39,307 nucleotides of DNA, taken from positions 16,836 to 56,142 of the forward strand of contig DAJS01000002.1 in NCBI GenBank assembly GCA_002496425.1, given 5' to 3'. Source of the stretch: Acidilobaceae archaeon UBA162. Lineage in GTDB: Archaea > Thermoproteota > Thermoprotei_A > Sulfolobales > Acidilobaceae. Shown one piece after another: positions 1 to 8,152 of this stretch (position 1 is its first letter; the number at the start of each line of letters is the position of its first letter). Under the pieces are notes generated by a model that was not told where the DNA came from, did not search any database, and was given only the letters and a program-made list of their open reading frames with translations. The translations under genes were made by a program, and so were the position numbers.

Positions 1-102
1 AACTAAGCTGGCAGGCCTAAACTTAAGCCCATAGCCCCATCTCAGCCATAAATGGCAAGGCCTTCAGCTGTAGGTGTTTCGAAGCCTTTTCCTAGTAGAA
101 AA

Positions 103-112
103 CTATTTAAAC
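103..112 (+). promoter_or_regulatory. TATA-like box for the peroxiredoxin gene
   Basis: An AT-rich element (ctatttaaac) lies about 25 bases upstream of position 134. It would place transcription start just ahead of the ATG at 143, giving a very short leader. This is an inference from archaeal promoter spacing. Confidence 0.55.
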
Positions 113-142
113 TAGTCGACCCCTTAGCACTTGCGTGAGAGA

Positions 143-733
143 ATGGCAATTGAGGTAGGAGCTCCGGCCCCTGACTTCACGGCTAAAGCCTATTTCCCGG
201 CTGAGAACCAGGTTAAGACAATAAAGCTCAGCGACTACAAGGGCAAGTGGGTCATACTTACGTTCCACCCTGGTGACTTCACCTTCGTCTGCGCCACCGA
301 CCTTGAGGCCTTCCAGGCCTATTATGACAAGTTCAAGGCTAACAACGCTGAGGTACTTGCAATCAGCACCGATAGCGTCTACTCTCATAAGGTCTGGGTC
401 GAGACCAGCCCCAGGGTTAAGGGCGTCAAGTTCCCCCTAGTAGATGACATAAGCAAGACCATCTCAAGCGCCTACGGCTTCCTCAACACAGCTACTGGAA
501 TGACTAAGAGGGGCACCGTCATAATTAACCCTGACGGCATAGTTGAGTACATAGCAGTCTTCAACGACAGACTTGGCAAGGACGTCCCGCACATATACAA
601 CGCTTTCATCAACCTCAAGTACCTCTACGAACACCCGGCAACCCCGACAGAGTTCGACATAGTCGCTGCCAACAAGGGCGAGGGCCACAAGACGATCCAC
701 ATAAGGATACCTGACGACATAGGCAAGCTGTGA
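143..733 (+). CDS. Peroxiredoxin, AhpC/Prx family, single cysteine
   Basis: This is a thioredoxin-fold peroxidase that reduces hydrogen peroxide and organic peroxides in the cytoplasm. The peroxidatic motif FHPGDFTFVC is present, with its Cys near residue 50. It is the only Cys in the protein: the C-terminal VCP resolving motif of typical 2-Cys AhpC is absent although the length (196 residues) is that of the full family. I chose the ATG at 143, which is preceded by a GTGAG ribosome-binding-like stretch and by a TATA box at the right distance. An in-frame TTG at 131 would add four residues. The gene is monocistronic and is followed by T-rich DNA. The family call is firm; the electron donor cannot be told. 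Confidence 0.93.
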   Translation: MAIEVGAPAPDFTAKAYFPAENQVKTIKLSDYKGKWVILTFHPGDFTFVCATDLEAFQAYYDKFKANNAEVLAISTDSVYSHKVWVETSPRVKGVKFPLVDDISKTISSAYGFLNTATGMTKRGTVIINPDGIVEYIAVFNDRLGKDVPHIYNAFINLKYLYEHPATPTEFDIVAANKGEGHKTIHIRIPDDIGKL

Positions 734-761
734 AGGGCTGACCTAATTTATCTGCACTATT

Positions 762-795
762 CATTTCTTTAATTATTTTTCACTTTGGTTTTTTC
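762..795 (+). terminator. T-rich terminator after the peroxiredoxin gene
   Basis: Several T tracts (ttcttt, attattttt, ggttttttc) follow the stop codon by about 30 bases without an evident hairpin. That is the usual form of intrinsic archaeal termination. Confidence 0.5.
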
Positions 796-805
796 TAACA
801 TAAGG

Positions 806-814
806 TTATTAAGG
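806..814 (+). promoter_or_regulatory. TATA-like box for the mrp gene
   Basis: The element ttattaagg lies about 35 bases before the TTG at 845. It supports that start over the ATG at 887. This is a motif-only inference. Confidence 0.4.
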
Positions 815-844
815 TAGTGCCGTATCGTGTATTGAGGGTTAGAG

Positions 845-1810
845 TTGTCTTTAGATCAAGGTAAAGGTGATGAGAGATCTAACAGGATGAGCCTGCCAAA
901 GCGCCAGGCGCCTGAGGCAGCCCCAGGAGGAGGCCAGAGCTACAAGGAAATTGCAGCGCGCATGAAACAGGCACAGGAGGAGCAGAAGCTTGTAGTCAAG
1001 AGGATGAATGCCATACCGTACAAGGTTGCCATACTGAGCAACAAGGGGGGTGTCGGCAAGTCCTTCGTCACTGCCAACCTAGCTATGGCTCTCGCATCAA
1101 TGGGGAAGATAGTTGGCGTTCTTGATGCGGACTTCCACGGCCCGAGCATGCCAATGATGTTAGGCCTAAGCAGTGTGAAGGGGCTTCTAGCTAAGGAGGA
1201 TGGCAGTATAGTCCCTGCCGTAAACCCCTACGGCATTAGGCTTGTGTCGATAGGGCTCATGTTGCCCTCTGAGGACGCGCCCGTGATCTGGCGTGGCTCG
1301 CTCAAGACAACAGCGATAAGGCAGCTCCTGGCCTACACTGACTGGGAGGGGGCAGAGTACCTGCTAATAGATCTGCCCCCTGGAACCGGCGACGAGCAGC
1401 TCACTATAGCTCAGATGATACCAGGCCTTACAGGCTTCCTGCTAGTCACGATGCCCAGTGAGGTTTCAAAGGTGGTGGTGAAGAAGGCTGTGGTCTTTGC
1501 ACAGAAGCTTAATGTGCCTGTAATAGGTATAATTGAGAACATGAGCTACTTCAGGTGCCCCGACGGCTCGGTGCAGTACATATTTGGCAAGGGGGCAGCT
1601 GAGGAGATAGCTAAGGAGTACAACATACCGTTCCTAGGCCAGATACCCCTGGACCCGCATATAAGGGAGGCTACAGACGAGGGCACGCCGTTCTTCATGG
1701 AGTACCCTGACAGCGAGGCGGCTAAGGCGTTCCTGGAGGTTGCTAAGAAGTTCGTAGACATAGTAGAAGAGAAGAAAGTGGCAGAACAAAAGCAGAGATC
1801 ATCCGCCTAG
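845..1810 (+). CDS. Mrp/NBP35 (ApbC) family iron-sulfur carrier ATPase
   Basis: This is a deviant-Walker P-loop ATPase of the Mrp/Nbp35 family. Such proteins bind an Fe-S cluster at a dimer interface and hand it to target proteins in the cytosol. The P loop KGGVGKS is at residues 67-73, followed by DADFHGPS and DLPPGTGDE. In most relatives a CPxC motif near residue 235 holds the bridging cluster. Here the stretch reads YFRCPDGSVQYIFG, so only the first Cys is present. The N-terminus has about 55 residues of charged sequence before the ATPase fold. The TTG start fits the upstream TATA box; an ATG at 887 would remove 14 residues. The gene converges on rpl23 with a two-base gap. Confidence 0.9.
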   Translation: MSLDQGKGDERSNRMSLPKRQAPEAAPGGGQSYKEIAARMKQAQEEQKLVVKRMNAIPYKVAILSNKGGVGKSFVTANLAMALASMGKIVGVLDADFHGPSMPMMLGLSSVKGLLAKEDGSIVPAVNPYGIRLVSIGLMLPSEDAPVIWRGSLKTTAIRQLLAYTDWEGAEYLLIDLPPGTGDEQLTIAQMIPGLTGFLLVTMPSEVSKVVVKKAVVFAQKLNVPVIGIIENMSYFRCPDGSVQYIFGKGAAEEIAKEYNIPFLGQIPLDPHIREATDEGTPFFMEYPDSEAAKAFLEVAKKFVDIVEEKKVAEQKQRSSA

Positions 1811-1812
1811 GG

Positions 1813-2082
1813 TTATAATAGGCCAAGCTTGGCAGCCACGTCGCTAGCCTTGAACTCTTTTGACAGCCTCACGTAAGCCTTCTTCTCCCCCTTGGGCGTT
1901 ATCAATGTGTTTACCCTATCCACCTTGATGCCCAATAGCGTTTCCACTGCGCGCTTCACGTCGTGCTTGTTGGCCTCTCTAGCCACTATCAGCGTCAGCA
2001 CGTTCTGCTCCTCCATTAACCTCATGGCCTTCTCACTCATCACTGGCCTGACTATTACCTTGCCCAGCCACTCGGAGCTCAT
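1813..2082 (-). CDS. rpl23: Large ribosomal subunit protein L23 (uL23)
   Basis: This is a 50S subunit protein that binds 23S rRNA near the exit tunnel and docks SRP and the translocon. The 89 residues contain the archaeal L23 pattern: VIVRPVMSEKA at the N-terminus, NKHDVKRAVE in the middle and the GIKVDRVNT strand. The ATG overlaps the stop of rpl4 as ATGA, so translation is coupled. It is the last gene of the rpl3-rpl4-rpl23 set. The next gene is convergent mrp, so rpl2, which normally follows L23 in archaea, is not here. Confidence 0.97.
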   Translation of the reverse strand: MSSEWLGKVIVRPVMSEKAMRLMEEQNVLTLIVAREANKHDVKRAVETLLGIKVDRVNTLITPKGEKKAYVRLSKEFKASDVAAKLGLL

Positions 2083-2912
2083 GTCTTAACACCCCCTAGG
2101 TACTTGGAAAACCTCTGGTTAAGAGCTTCGAGTGCCCCAGTAGTTATTACCGTCAGCCTCCCGGGCTCGCCTCCGGGCGCCAGCTCAAGAACACTGACGA
2201 GCTGCGGCTCAACAACGTCAACTCCTGGAAAGTTCTTCACAGCTCTGGCCAACGGGGAGCTGTAATCATCAACTATGAAGAGCACGCTAACCGGCTCTAT
2301 GTACCTGCGGCCTCTCATCTTACCCTTGCCTGACCTTACCCTTGTGCCCTCGGCGGCCCTCTCTATGTCTGAATAGATGCCAAGCTTAGCCAACAGCCTC
2401 CTGGCCTCATAGGCCCTCTTTACAGATGTCAGCGCTGCAGAGTCTATAATCACTGGCACAGCCTTGGACTCGAACGCGTGTCCTCTGGCCCTCACCAGCT
2501 CAGCGTTAGCAGTGGCCGCGAGCGCGCTCATGGTTCCAAGAACCCTCTCGGCCTTATTGACATACTCATGTATGTTCTTGTCAGTACTTGGCGGGAACGC
2601 TAGCCTGCCACCCTTGACAAAGGGCGCCAGCCTGGCCCTGCTCGAGCCCTTGACCCTTGGAACCCTGGCAAGACCATGGTGTATCCCAAGGCTGACTGCA
2701 GTGGTCCTCTTGCCAGCCATGGGATCCCTGCCCTTGGGCTGAAGTGCGGCTGTAAGCTCGGCCCAGAAAACCCTGTGTATCACATCCCTTCTTAGCGGCA
2801 CTCTGAACACATCTGGCAGCACAACCTGTCCTGTCTCGTTCCCCTCAGCATCATATTTGGGTGCTGAGATTGATGGGCCAAGGTAAAGCAGTGTGCCAAG
2901 GCCTATCTCCAC
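2079..2912 (-). CDS. rpl4: Large ribosomal subunit protein L4 (uL4, L1e type)
   Basis: This is a 50S protein whose extended loop lines the exit tunnel. It is 277 residues long, normal for the archaeal form. The region around residues 60-110 (MAGKRTTA, GLARVPRVKG, FPPSTDK) is the conserved rRNA-binding loop of archaeal/eukaryal L4, and the C-terminal RRYIEPVSVLFIVDD block also matches. The GTG start lies three bases after the rpl3 stop. The N-terminus before residue 20 is weakly conserved, so a slightly different start is possible. Confidence 0.96.
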   Translation of the reverse strand: MEIGLGTLLYLGPSISAPKYDAEGNETGQVVLPDVFRVPLRRDVIHRVFWAELTAALQPKGRDPMAGKRTTAVSLGIHHGLARVPRVKGSSRARLAPFVKGGRLAFPPSTDKNIHEYVNKAERVLGTMSALAATANAELVRARGHAFESKAVPVIIDSAALTSVKRAYEARRLLAKLGIYSDIERAAEGTRVRSGKGKMRGRRYIEPVSVLFIVDDYSSPLARAVKNFPGVDVVEPQLVSVLELAPGGEPGRLTVITTGALEALNQRFSKYLGGVKT

Positions 2913-2915
2913 TTC

Positions 2916-3953
2916 TCACACCCCCTGTTTGCTCTGCAGGCTTACGAACGTCACGGTTGGCTTTACCACGCCTAGCCTGAGGTACTGCGTGGGCGGCCTG
3001 ATGGGGTACCTGAGCACTATCGGCCTCTTGACGGCACCAGGTATCGAGCCCTCCAGGATCACTACAGTGCTCTTAGGTATGCCGTAGTGTAAGAAGCCGC
3101 CGGCCGGCGTGTAGGAAAGCGCGTTGTCAGTTATGTCTATGATCCTCTTGTTATACTCTGTCCTCCTGTGGAAGCCCAGCTGCCCTGGCTGCGGTATCTC
3201 CCACCACGTGCCCTTGCCGTGGCTCCTGGCGCCGATGCCCCTGGCCTTCTTCCTCTGCTTGTTCCACTTGGGCTTTACTTTGACACCAAACCTCTTCACG
3301 TCGCCTTGGAATCCCTTGCCCTTAGTCACAGATATCACGTCAACAACCATGCCTGGTCTGAAGACATCAGTCACTGCCACCTGCTTGCCCAACAGCGATG
3401 AGGCGTACTGGAAGGCCTCCTTCAAGTTATTGTTTGGAGCGGCAACCTTAACCTCCAACAGGTCAGGTACCTTCTTGCTGAGGCCTCCGGTGAGCCTTGG
3501 CTGCGTGGCCACCAGGACCCTTATTTCCCTGAGCCTATCTAGCTCTGACTGGAGCCTCTCCAGGGCCTCTTCGGTGCTAAACTTGCCAAGCGTGCTTATG
3601 CGCCTCTCAAGCTGGAGCTCAAGTGGCGGCCTGGCCCACGCCTCATCGAGTGTGAAGAGCCCCCTGTTAATATCATAGGCATAGCCCCTCACTGCAAGTA
3701 CATAGACTGGTGGGGTCTCAAGCACCGTGATAGGCCTGAAGATCTCTCTGCCAAAGGTCAGCGAGCCCTGACGGTTATCTATCATGAATACATGTGTCAT
3801 GCCTACCTTGTAGCCCAGGAAGCCCAGTAGCGTCGGTTTCTCTATGCTTACTTCTGGCCACGTCTTAACCCTCGGGACGAACTCCGAGCTGCGTATCCTT
3901 GGCATGAAGCCTAGGCTGCCGCGTCTTGGCGCCGACTTCTTACGATGGCCCAC
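2916..3953 (-). CDS. rpl3: Large ribosomal subunit protein L3 (uL3)
   Basis: This is a 50S assembly-initiator protein next to the peptidyl transferase centre. The protein opens with GHRKKSAPRRGSLG and holds VTKGKGFQGDVKRFGVK and HGKGTWWEIPQPGQ, which are signatures of archaeal/eukaryal L3. Length is 345 residues. The GTG start gives the conserved GHRK opening and follows an aagga stretch. It heads the three-gene ribosomal operon, with a TATA-like box about 50 bases upstream. Confidence 0.97.
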   Translation of the reverse strand: MGHRKKSAPRRGSLGFMPRIRSSEFVPRVKTWPEVSIEKPTLLGFLGYKVGMTHVFMIDNRQGSLTFGREIFRPITVLETPPVYVLAVRGYAYDINRGLFTLDEAWARPPLELQLERRISTLGKFSTEEALERLQSELDRLREIRVLVATQPRLTGGLSKKVPDLLEVKVAAPNNNLKEAFQYASSLLGKQVAVTDVFRPGMVVDVISVTKGKGFQGDVKRFGVKVKPKWNKQRKKARGIGARSHGKGTWWEIPQPGQLGFHRRTEYNKRIIDITDNALSYTPAGGFLHYGIPKSTVVILEGSIPGAVKRPIVLRYPIRPPTQYLRLGVVKPTVTFVSLQSKQGV

Positions 3954-4002
3954 TCCTTAGCACCCCAGCTGAGCCTAATGCCTTCTAGCCCCCTCTCCTA
4001 AG

Positions 4003-4012
4003 GATTTTAAAG
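4003..4012 (-). promoter_or_regulatory. TATA-like box for the rpl3 operon
   Basis: On the minus strand it reads ctttaaaatc, about 50 bases before the rpl3 start. It sits immediately after the end of rtcB, so the ribosomal genes probably have their own promoter and do not depend on read-through from rtcB. Confidence 0.5.
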
Positions 4013-4019
4013 CTAAGCG

Positions 4020-5471
4020 TTAGCCTTTGGTGACTCCTATAGGCCTCATCCTGGCAACTAGCCTGCCTATGCCAACCGCATGTGCGACCTGGGCGACCCT
4101 ATCTACATCCTTGTAGGCCTCAGGCATCTCCTCTATTACTGTGGCCACGTTGCTGGCCCTGAGGTATATGCCCTTGCTCTCAAGCTCCTGAACTACCTCC
4201 TTGTAAGTCTTCTCCCTCTTGGCCCCTGACCTGCTCATCCAACGCCCGGCGCCGTGAGGCGCTGTGTACCAGCTCTTGACGCCTGTCTCCACGCCCGCCA
4301 GTACGTAGCTAGCAGTGCCCATGCTGCCTGGTATCAACACAGGCTGCCCGTAGGGCCTGTAGATGTCCGGTATCTCAGGGCTGCCAGGTGGGAAGGCTCT
4401 TGTGGCACCCTTCCTGTGTACTACAACCTTCTTCCTCTTGCCATCTATATCATACTCCTCTATCTTGGCTATGTTATGGGCCACGTCATAGACCAGGTGC
4501 ATCCCAAGCTTCTCAGGGTCCACCTTGAAGACTTGCTGGAAGCTCTGTCTTACCCAGTGAGTTATTATCTGCCTGTTGGTCCAGGCGTAGTTGGCGGCGG
4601 CCGCCATGGCCTTGACGTAGTCCTGGGCCTCAGGCGTGTTGTAAGGTATGCTGGCTAGCTCCCTGTCAGGCGGTATGGTACCATATTTCCTCATGGCTCT
4701 CTCCATTATCTGTAGGTAGTCACTGGCAACCTGATGGCCCAGGCCCCTGCTACCGGTGTGAATCATTATGGTGACCTGACCCTCAAAGATGCCGAAGGCC
4801 TTGGCCAGGCGCTCGTCATAGACCTTATCAACCACCTGAACCTCGAGGAAGTGGTTGCCGCTACCCAGCGTGCCTATCTCAGGCGCCCCTCTCCTTTTGG
4901 CCACATTACTGACCTTGGTTGAGTCTGCCAGCTCCCAACTGCCCCTTTCCTCTATCCTCTCTATGTCCTCGTCCCAGCCATAGCCATTCTCAATAGCCCA
5001 CCTCACGCCCCTATCAAGGACCTTGTCTAGCTCGGATATTGAAAGCCTCAGCTTGCCCGTGCTACCCAGGCCGCTTGGCACGTTCTCGTAGATGGCATCT
5101 ATAAGCTCCTTTATCTTTGGCTTGACGTCTTTTACAGTCAGCTCGGTCCTTATCAGGCGCACGCCGCAGTTTATGTCGTAGCCGACGCCTCCAGGGCTTA
5201 TGACCCCTTCCTCGTCGACAGCCATTGCAGCGACGCCGCCGATCGGGAAGCCATAGCCCTGGTGACCGTCAGGCATAACTATGCTGTACCTCTGTATGCC
5301 CTGGAGGCAGGCCACGTTGGCTGCCTGGAGTAGGGTCATGTCCTGCTTCATCTTCTCAATCAACAGGTCATCGGCATATATTATGGCTGGAACCCTCATG
5401 CAGCCCTTGAAGCCCCTGTCTATTGTCCATGTGTTCTGGTCAATGCGCTTGACCTGAACCTCGGGCACCAT
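4020..5471 (-). CDS. rtcB: RNA-splicing ligase RtcB
   Basis: This is a GTP- and Mn-dependent ligase that joins 2',3'-cyclic phosphate and 5'-hydroxyl RNA ends. In archaea it seals tRNA exons after intron cleavage. The metal-binding Cys is in VGYDINCGVR near residue 102. Further signatures are GSGNHFLEVQ, HTGSRGLGHQ, and the guanylylated His in APHGAGRWMSR. The 483 residues match the usual length, and no intein interrupts the Cys or His motifs as happens in some archaea. An ATG start follows an aggggtgg stretch. It stands alone between the rpl3 operon and tRNA-His. Confidence 0.97.
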   Translation of the reverse strand: MVPEVQVKRIDQNTWTIDRGFKGCMRVPAIIYADDLLIEKMKQDMTLLQAANVACLQGIQRYSIVMPDGHQGYGFPIGGVAAMAVDEEGVISPGGVGYDINCGVRLIRTELTVKDVKPKIKELIDAIYENVPSGLGSTGKLRLSISELDKVLDRGVRWAIENGYGWDEDIERIEERGSWELADSTKVSNVAKRRGAPEIGTLGSGNHFLEVQVVDKVYDERLAKAFGIFEGQVTIMIHTGSRGLGHQVASDYLQIMERAMRKYGTIPPDRELASIPYNTPEAQDYVKAMAAAANYAWTNRQIITHWVRQSFQQVFKVDPEKLGMHLVYDVAHNIAKIEEYDIDGKRKKVVVHRKGATRAFPPGSPEIPDIYRPYGQPVLIPGSMGTASYVLAGVETGVKSWYTAPHGAGRWMSRSGAKREKTYKEVVQELESKGIYLRASNVATVIEEMPEAYKDVDRVAQVAHAVGIGRLVARMRPIGVTKG

Positions 5472-5523
5472 ACCACCCCTCTCCTGCCGTGAGCTGAGCC
5501 TTATAGGGACGGCGTGAGGTTAG

Positions 5524-5532
5524 CCTTTTAAG
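5524..5532 (-). promoter_or_regulatory. TATA-like box, probably for rtcB
   Basis: The sequence cttaaaagg on the minus strand lies about 55 bases before the rtcB start. The same element read on the plus strand (ccttttaag) is the only AT-rich candidate upstream of tRNA-His, about 80 bases away. It may therefore serve either gene or both. Confidence 0.45.
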
Positions 5533-5590
5533 AGCGTGGTCCTCTTGTCTGCAATGAAGGGGCCCGGCCCGAGGCCAAGCCGATGAGCGA

Positions 5591-5605
5591 AGGGCCAGGG
5601 GCCCT
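5591..5605 (+). repeat. GC hairpin in the tRNA-His 5' leader
   Basis: The inverted repeat agggcc-agg-ggccct (six base pairs, three-base loop) ends three bases before the tRNA. The preceding 25 bases are also very GC-rich and share the gggcccgg word with the tRNA acceptor stem. It may be a leader structure seen by RNase P, or chance in GC-rich DNA. Confidence 0.35.
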
Positions 5606-5607
5606 GC

Positions 5608-5682
5608 GGCCCGGGTAGCTCAGCTGGCTAGAGCGCCGGGCTGTGGACCCGGAGGTCCCGGGTTCGAATCCCGGCCCGGGCC
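5608..5682 (+). tRNA. tRNA-His (anticodon GTG)
   Basis: The full cloverleaf can be drawn. The acceptor is gcccggg/cccgggc (5609-5615 with 5675-5681), the D stem gctc/gagc, and the anticodon stem ccggg/cccgg with loop ctGTGga. The T arm is ccggg-ttcgaat-cccgg. Position 5608 is a G opposite discriminator C at 5682, so the extra G-1 and C73 that identify tRNA-His are genome-encoded. There is no intron. The 3' CCA is not encoded (c, then cct). Confidence 0.97.
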
Positions 5683-5720
5683 CCTTCTGGCTTTTGTCAT
5701 TTTAGTTAATGCAGTTCTAA
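5683..5720 (+). terminator. T-rich stretch after tRNA-His
   Basis: The tracts cttttgtcattttagtt follow the tRNA 3' end by a few bases and probably terminate transcription. No hairpin is needed in archaea. Confidence 0.4.
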
Positions 5721-5789
5721 CTCTACAATGAATATGCGGCTGTTCCGTTGCCCTTCAGTTATCACTACCATTATGTGACCTGATTGTAG

Positions 5790-5799
5790 CTTTATAAAC
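5790..5799 (+). promoter_or_regulatory. TATA-like box for the sugar ABC importer
   Basis: The element ctttataaac is followed about 40 bases later by a strong Shine-Dalgarno sequence (cagggggtacc) and the ATG at 5844. This gene therefore has a real 5' leader, unlike many single genes here. Confidence 0.55.
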
Positions 5800-5843
5800 A
5801 GTTGGCAGATATTACCAAATAAAGTAGTAACAGGGGGTACCTT

Positions 5844-7223
5844 ATGACACACAGGCAGAGAAGCCCTAGGTCCTTGAGCACTGCTGCCATAGCAGCAATA
5901 GTAGTTGTGGTCGTTGTCGTTGTTAGTGTTGGAGGCTACTACGCATATATCTCAATGAGGCCTAAGCCCGTCACCGTCTACCTCTACGTCTCGCTAGCCC
6001 CCTCAGAGCTTAGCTTCTACGAGAACACGCTAGTGCCTCAGTTCGAGAAGGAGCACCCACATGTGATACTCAAGGTCGTCCAGTTTTCAAGCGCCTCTGA
6101 TGAGGCTGAGGAGGTTCTGACGCTCGAGAAGTCAGGCTCGGTGCCGCCCCTGCTGGTGCAGATAGACAACATGGTAGTGGGGCAGCTCCTATATGGGCCT
6201 AACGGCACAGTTCAGAGCGGCTATGTCATACCGCTTAACCCCTACCTCAGCCAGCTGCTCTCCAACGTGACCCTCGTGCCATCGGTACAGCATGTAATGA
6301 ACTATGAGACCACGGCCTTTGGTGGCATCTACTTCATACCAGTGAGGCTTAACGTCCCGCTTGTGTTCTATAACGCTACTGTCTTCGCCAAATATGGCAT
6401 CTCACCGCCTGAGACATGGGGCCAGCTCTTGAATGTAGCGGCCTTGATTTACAACAAGACCGGCGTGGCGCCTATAGACTTCCAAGGCCACGGCGGCGCC
6501 AGCACGCCCACTGAGCTCTTCCAGTGGATGACCCAGGCCGGCGGCAACCCACTACTGTTCAACGACAGTGGAGACGTCTACGCTATGGAGTTCCTGTACA
6601 ACCTTAGCAAGTACTTCAGTCCAAGATACACTACAGGCTACTGGGGAAGCTATAAGGGCCTGGTGAGCGGTGTTTATTACATACTTGACTACCAGTGGCC
6701 CTACATCTATGGGGTCATGGAGAGTGAGGGCGTAAACATGAGCCACATAGGTGTCTACCCAGGGCCCAAGGGCCCAGTCAACGCTGCCCACCTGGCGGGC
6801 GGTGACGTGTTGGTCATACCTAAGAATGAGCCATCTGCCGACCTAAAGTATGTCCTCGATGTGGCCCAGTTACTCTTGTCAACCCCGGTGCAACATGATA
6901 TGCTAGTGTCACTTGGCTGGCCAGTGGTGAACTCTGAGGCGTATACCAACATACCATCAAACATGAGCGTGCTCTATGATAACATAGAGGAGGCTATAGA
7001 TGAGGGCCTGGTCTTCAGGCCCCCAGTGCCCTGGATAACTGAGTGGAACTCGCTCATGGACCGCGCATGGACCCAGATAATAGTCGACCATGCGCCGTAT
7101 AACGAGATACCCTCGATATTGAGCTACTACAATCAGCAGATGTACGATTGGCTCAAGACAAATGTCGGTCCCCAGGTGGCTGAGGCCTACGAGAAGGGCT
7201 ACTATGGGCCTCTGACGGGCTGA
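5844..7223 (+). CDS. ABC transporter extracellular solute-binding protein, sugar type
   Basis: This is the substrate-capturing subunit of an importer of the carbohydrate-uptake (CUT1, MalE-like) class. It is held on the outer face of the membrane by an N-terminal helix. Residues 1-15 are basic, followed by a run of Ala/Ile/Val to about residue 35, a signal anchor without a lipoprotein Cys. The mature part carries the family 1 binding-protein layout (NTLVPQFEKEHP, GISPPETWGQLL, VLVIPKNEP). Several N-x-S/T sequons suggest glycosylation. The two permease genes follow. The substrate is likely a sugar or oligosaccharide but cannot be named. Confidence 0.9.
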   Translation: MTHRQRSPRSLSTAAIAAIVVVVVVVVSVGGYYAYISMRPKPVTVYLYVSLAPSELSFYENTLVPQFEKEHPHVILKVVQFSSASDEAEEVLTLEKSGSVPPLLVQIDNMVVGQLLYGPNGTVQSGYVIPLNPYLSQLLSNVTLVPSVQHVMNYETTAFGGIYFIPVRLNVPLVFYNATVFAKYGISPPETWGQLLNVAALIYNKTGVAPIDFQGHGGASTPTELFQWMTQAGGNPLLFNDSGDVYAMEFLYNLSKYFSPRYTTGYWGSYKGLVSGVYYILDYQWPYIYGVMESEGVNMSHIGVYPGPKGPVNAAHLAGGDVLVIPKNEPSADLKYVLDVAQLLLSTPVQHDMLVSLGWPVVNSEAYTNIPSNMSVLYDNIEEAIDEGLVFRPPVPWITEWNSLMDRAWTQIIVDHAPYNEIPSILSYYNQQMYDWLKTNVGPQVAEAYEKGYYGPLTG

Positions 7224-7315
7224 GCTCCTACAATAACCCATAAGTTAAGTGTTGTTTTTAATTCCCAGGTAGGCAGTTAACTGAGCAATAACTAGGAAAT
7301 GTAAGGTGAGTATAA

Positions 7316-8152
7316 ATGCGCCTGCAACGGGTTAGCCTGACAACGTTACTAATAATTCCGGCGCTGGCCTACGTGGCCGCTCTGGTGATCTACCCTGCTG
7401 CTTATGCTGTAGTCCACAGCTTCATAGGCCCCAACGGCAGGTTCACACTAGCCAACTACGAGGCCCTCGTGCCCTTAGGCCTTAAGCTCGCGATAATTAC
7501 TACCCTTGTAGTATCCTTTGGGGCTATTTTCTTCCAGTTGCTCATAGCGCTGGCCGTTGCCTCAGTCATAGCTAAGCTAACCAGGGCCAGGTCAACGCTT
7601 ATGACCTTGGTAATAATACCTATGGGAGTGGCTACCGTAGTCAGCGCCGTGCTATTCAGTTTCATATTCCAGTACCCAGGAGGCATAGCCAATGAGATAA
7701 TGCGCTCTATAGGTCTTGCCCCAGTTTACTGGCTTAACCCAAAGCACCTGCCAATAGTTTACATGAGCCTAATAATAGCTGATAGCTGGAAGACGACGCC
7801 AATAATGATCTTGATACTTTACGCTGGTATGCTTAGGATACCCCAGGAACTTTATGAGTCTGCAGCCATAGACGGCGCCGGTCCTCTGAGAAGGTTCGCC
7901 AGGATAACGGTGCCTAACCTGAGGTCCTTCATAGGCATTTCACTGCTTATCAGAGGCGTCAGCGAGTTCAACATATTTGCGCTGCCTCTGATACTGGTCG
8001 GGTACAACCCGCCCTTCCTGACCACGCTGACCTATGAGCTCTACAGCTCGGCCATAACCGTTAACGAGTCTTATGCCTCCGCCACCATACTCTTGGCGCT
8101 GGCAGCGATACTGATAGCAATTGTGTACAGGGTTCAGGGTGGTCGGAGATGA
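7316..8152 (+). CDS. ABC sugar transporter permease, MalF/UgpA-like
   Basis: This is an inner-membrane subunit of the importer started by the gene at 5844. The 278 residues hold about six hydrophobic helices. The cytoplasmic EAA loop that docks the ATPase is visible as YESAAIDGAGPLRRFARITVP near residue 185. The start ATG follows aaggtgag at good spacing. A 90-base gap with T tracts separates it from the binding-protein gene, which could allow partial termination so that binding protein exceeds permease. Its end overlaps the next permease by four bases. Confidence 0.93.
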   Translation: MRLQRVSLTTLLIIPALAYVAALVIYPAAYAVVHSFIGPNGRFTLANYEALVPLGLKLAIITTLVVSFGAIFFQLLIALAVASVIAKLTRARSTLMTLVIIPMGVATVVSAVLFSFIFQYPGGIANEIMRSIGLAPVYWLNPKHLPIVYMSLIIADSWKTTPIMILILYAGMLRIPQELYESAAIDGAGPLRRFARITVPNLRSFIGISLLIRGVSEFNIFALPLILVGYNPPFLTTLTYELYSSAITVNESYASATILLALAAILIAIVYRVQGGRR

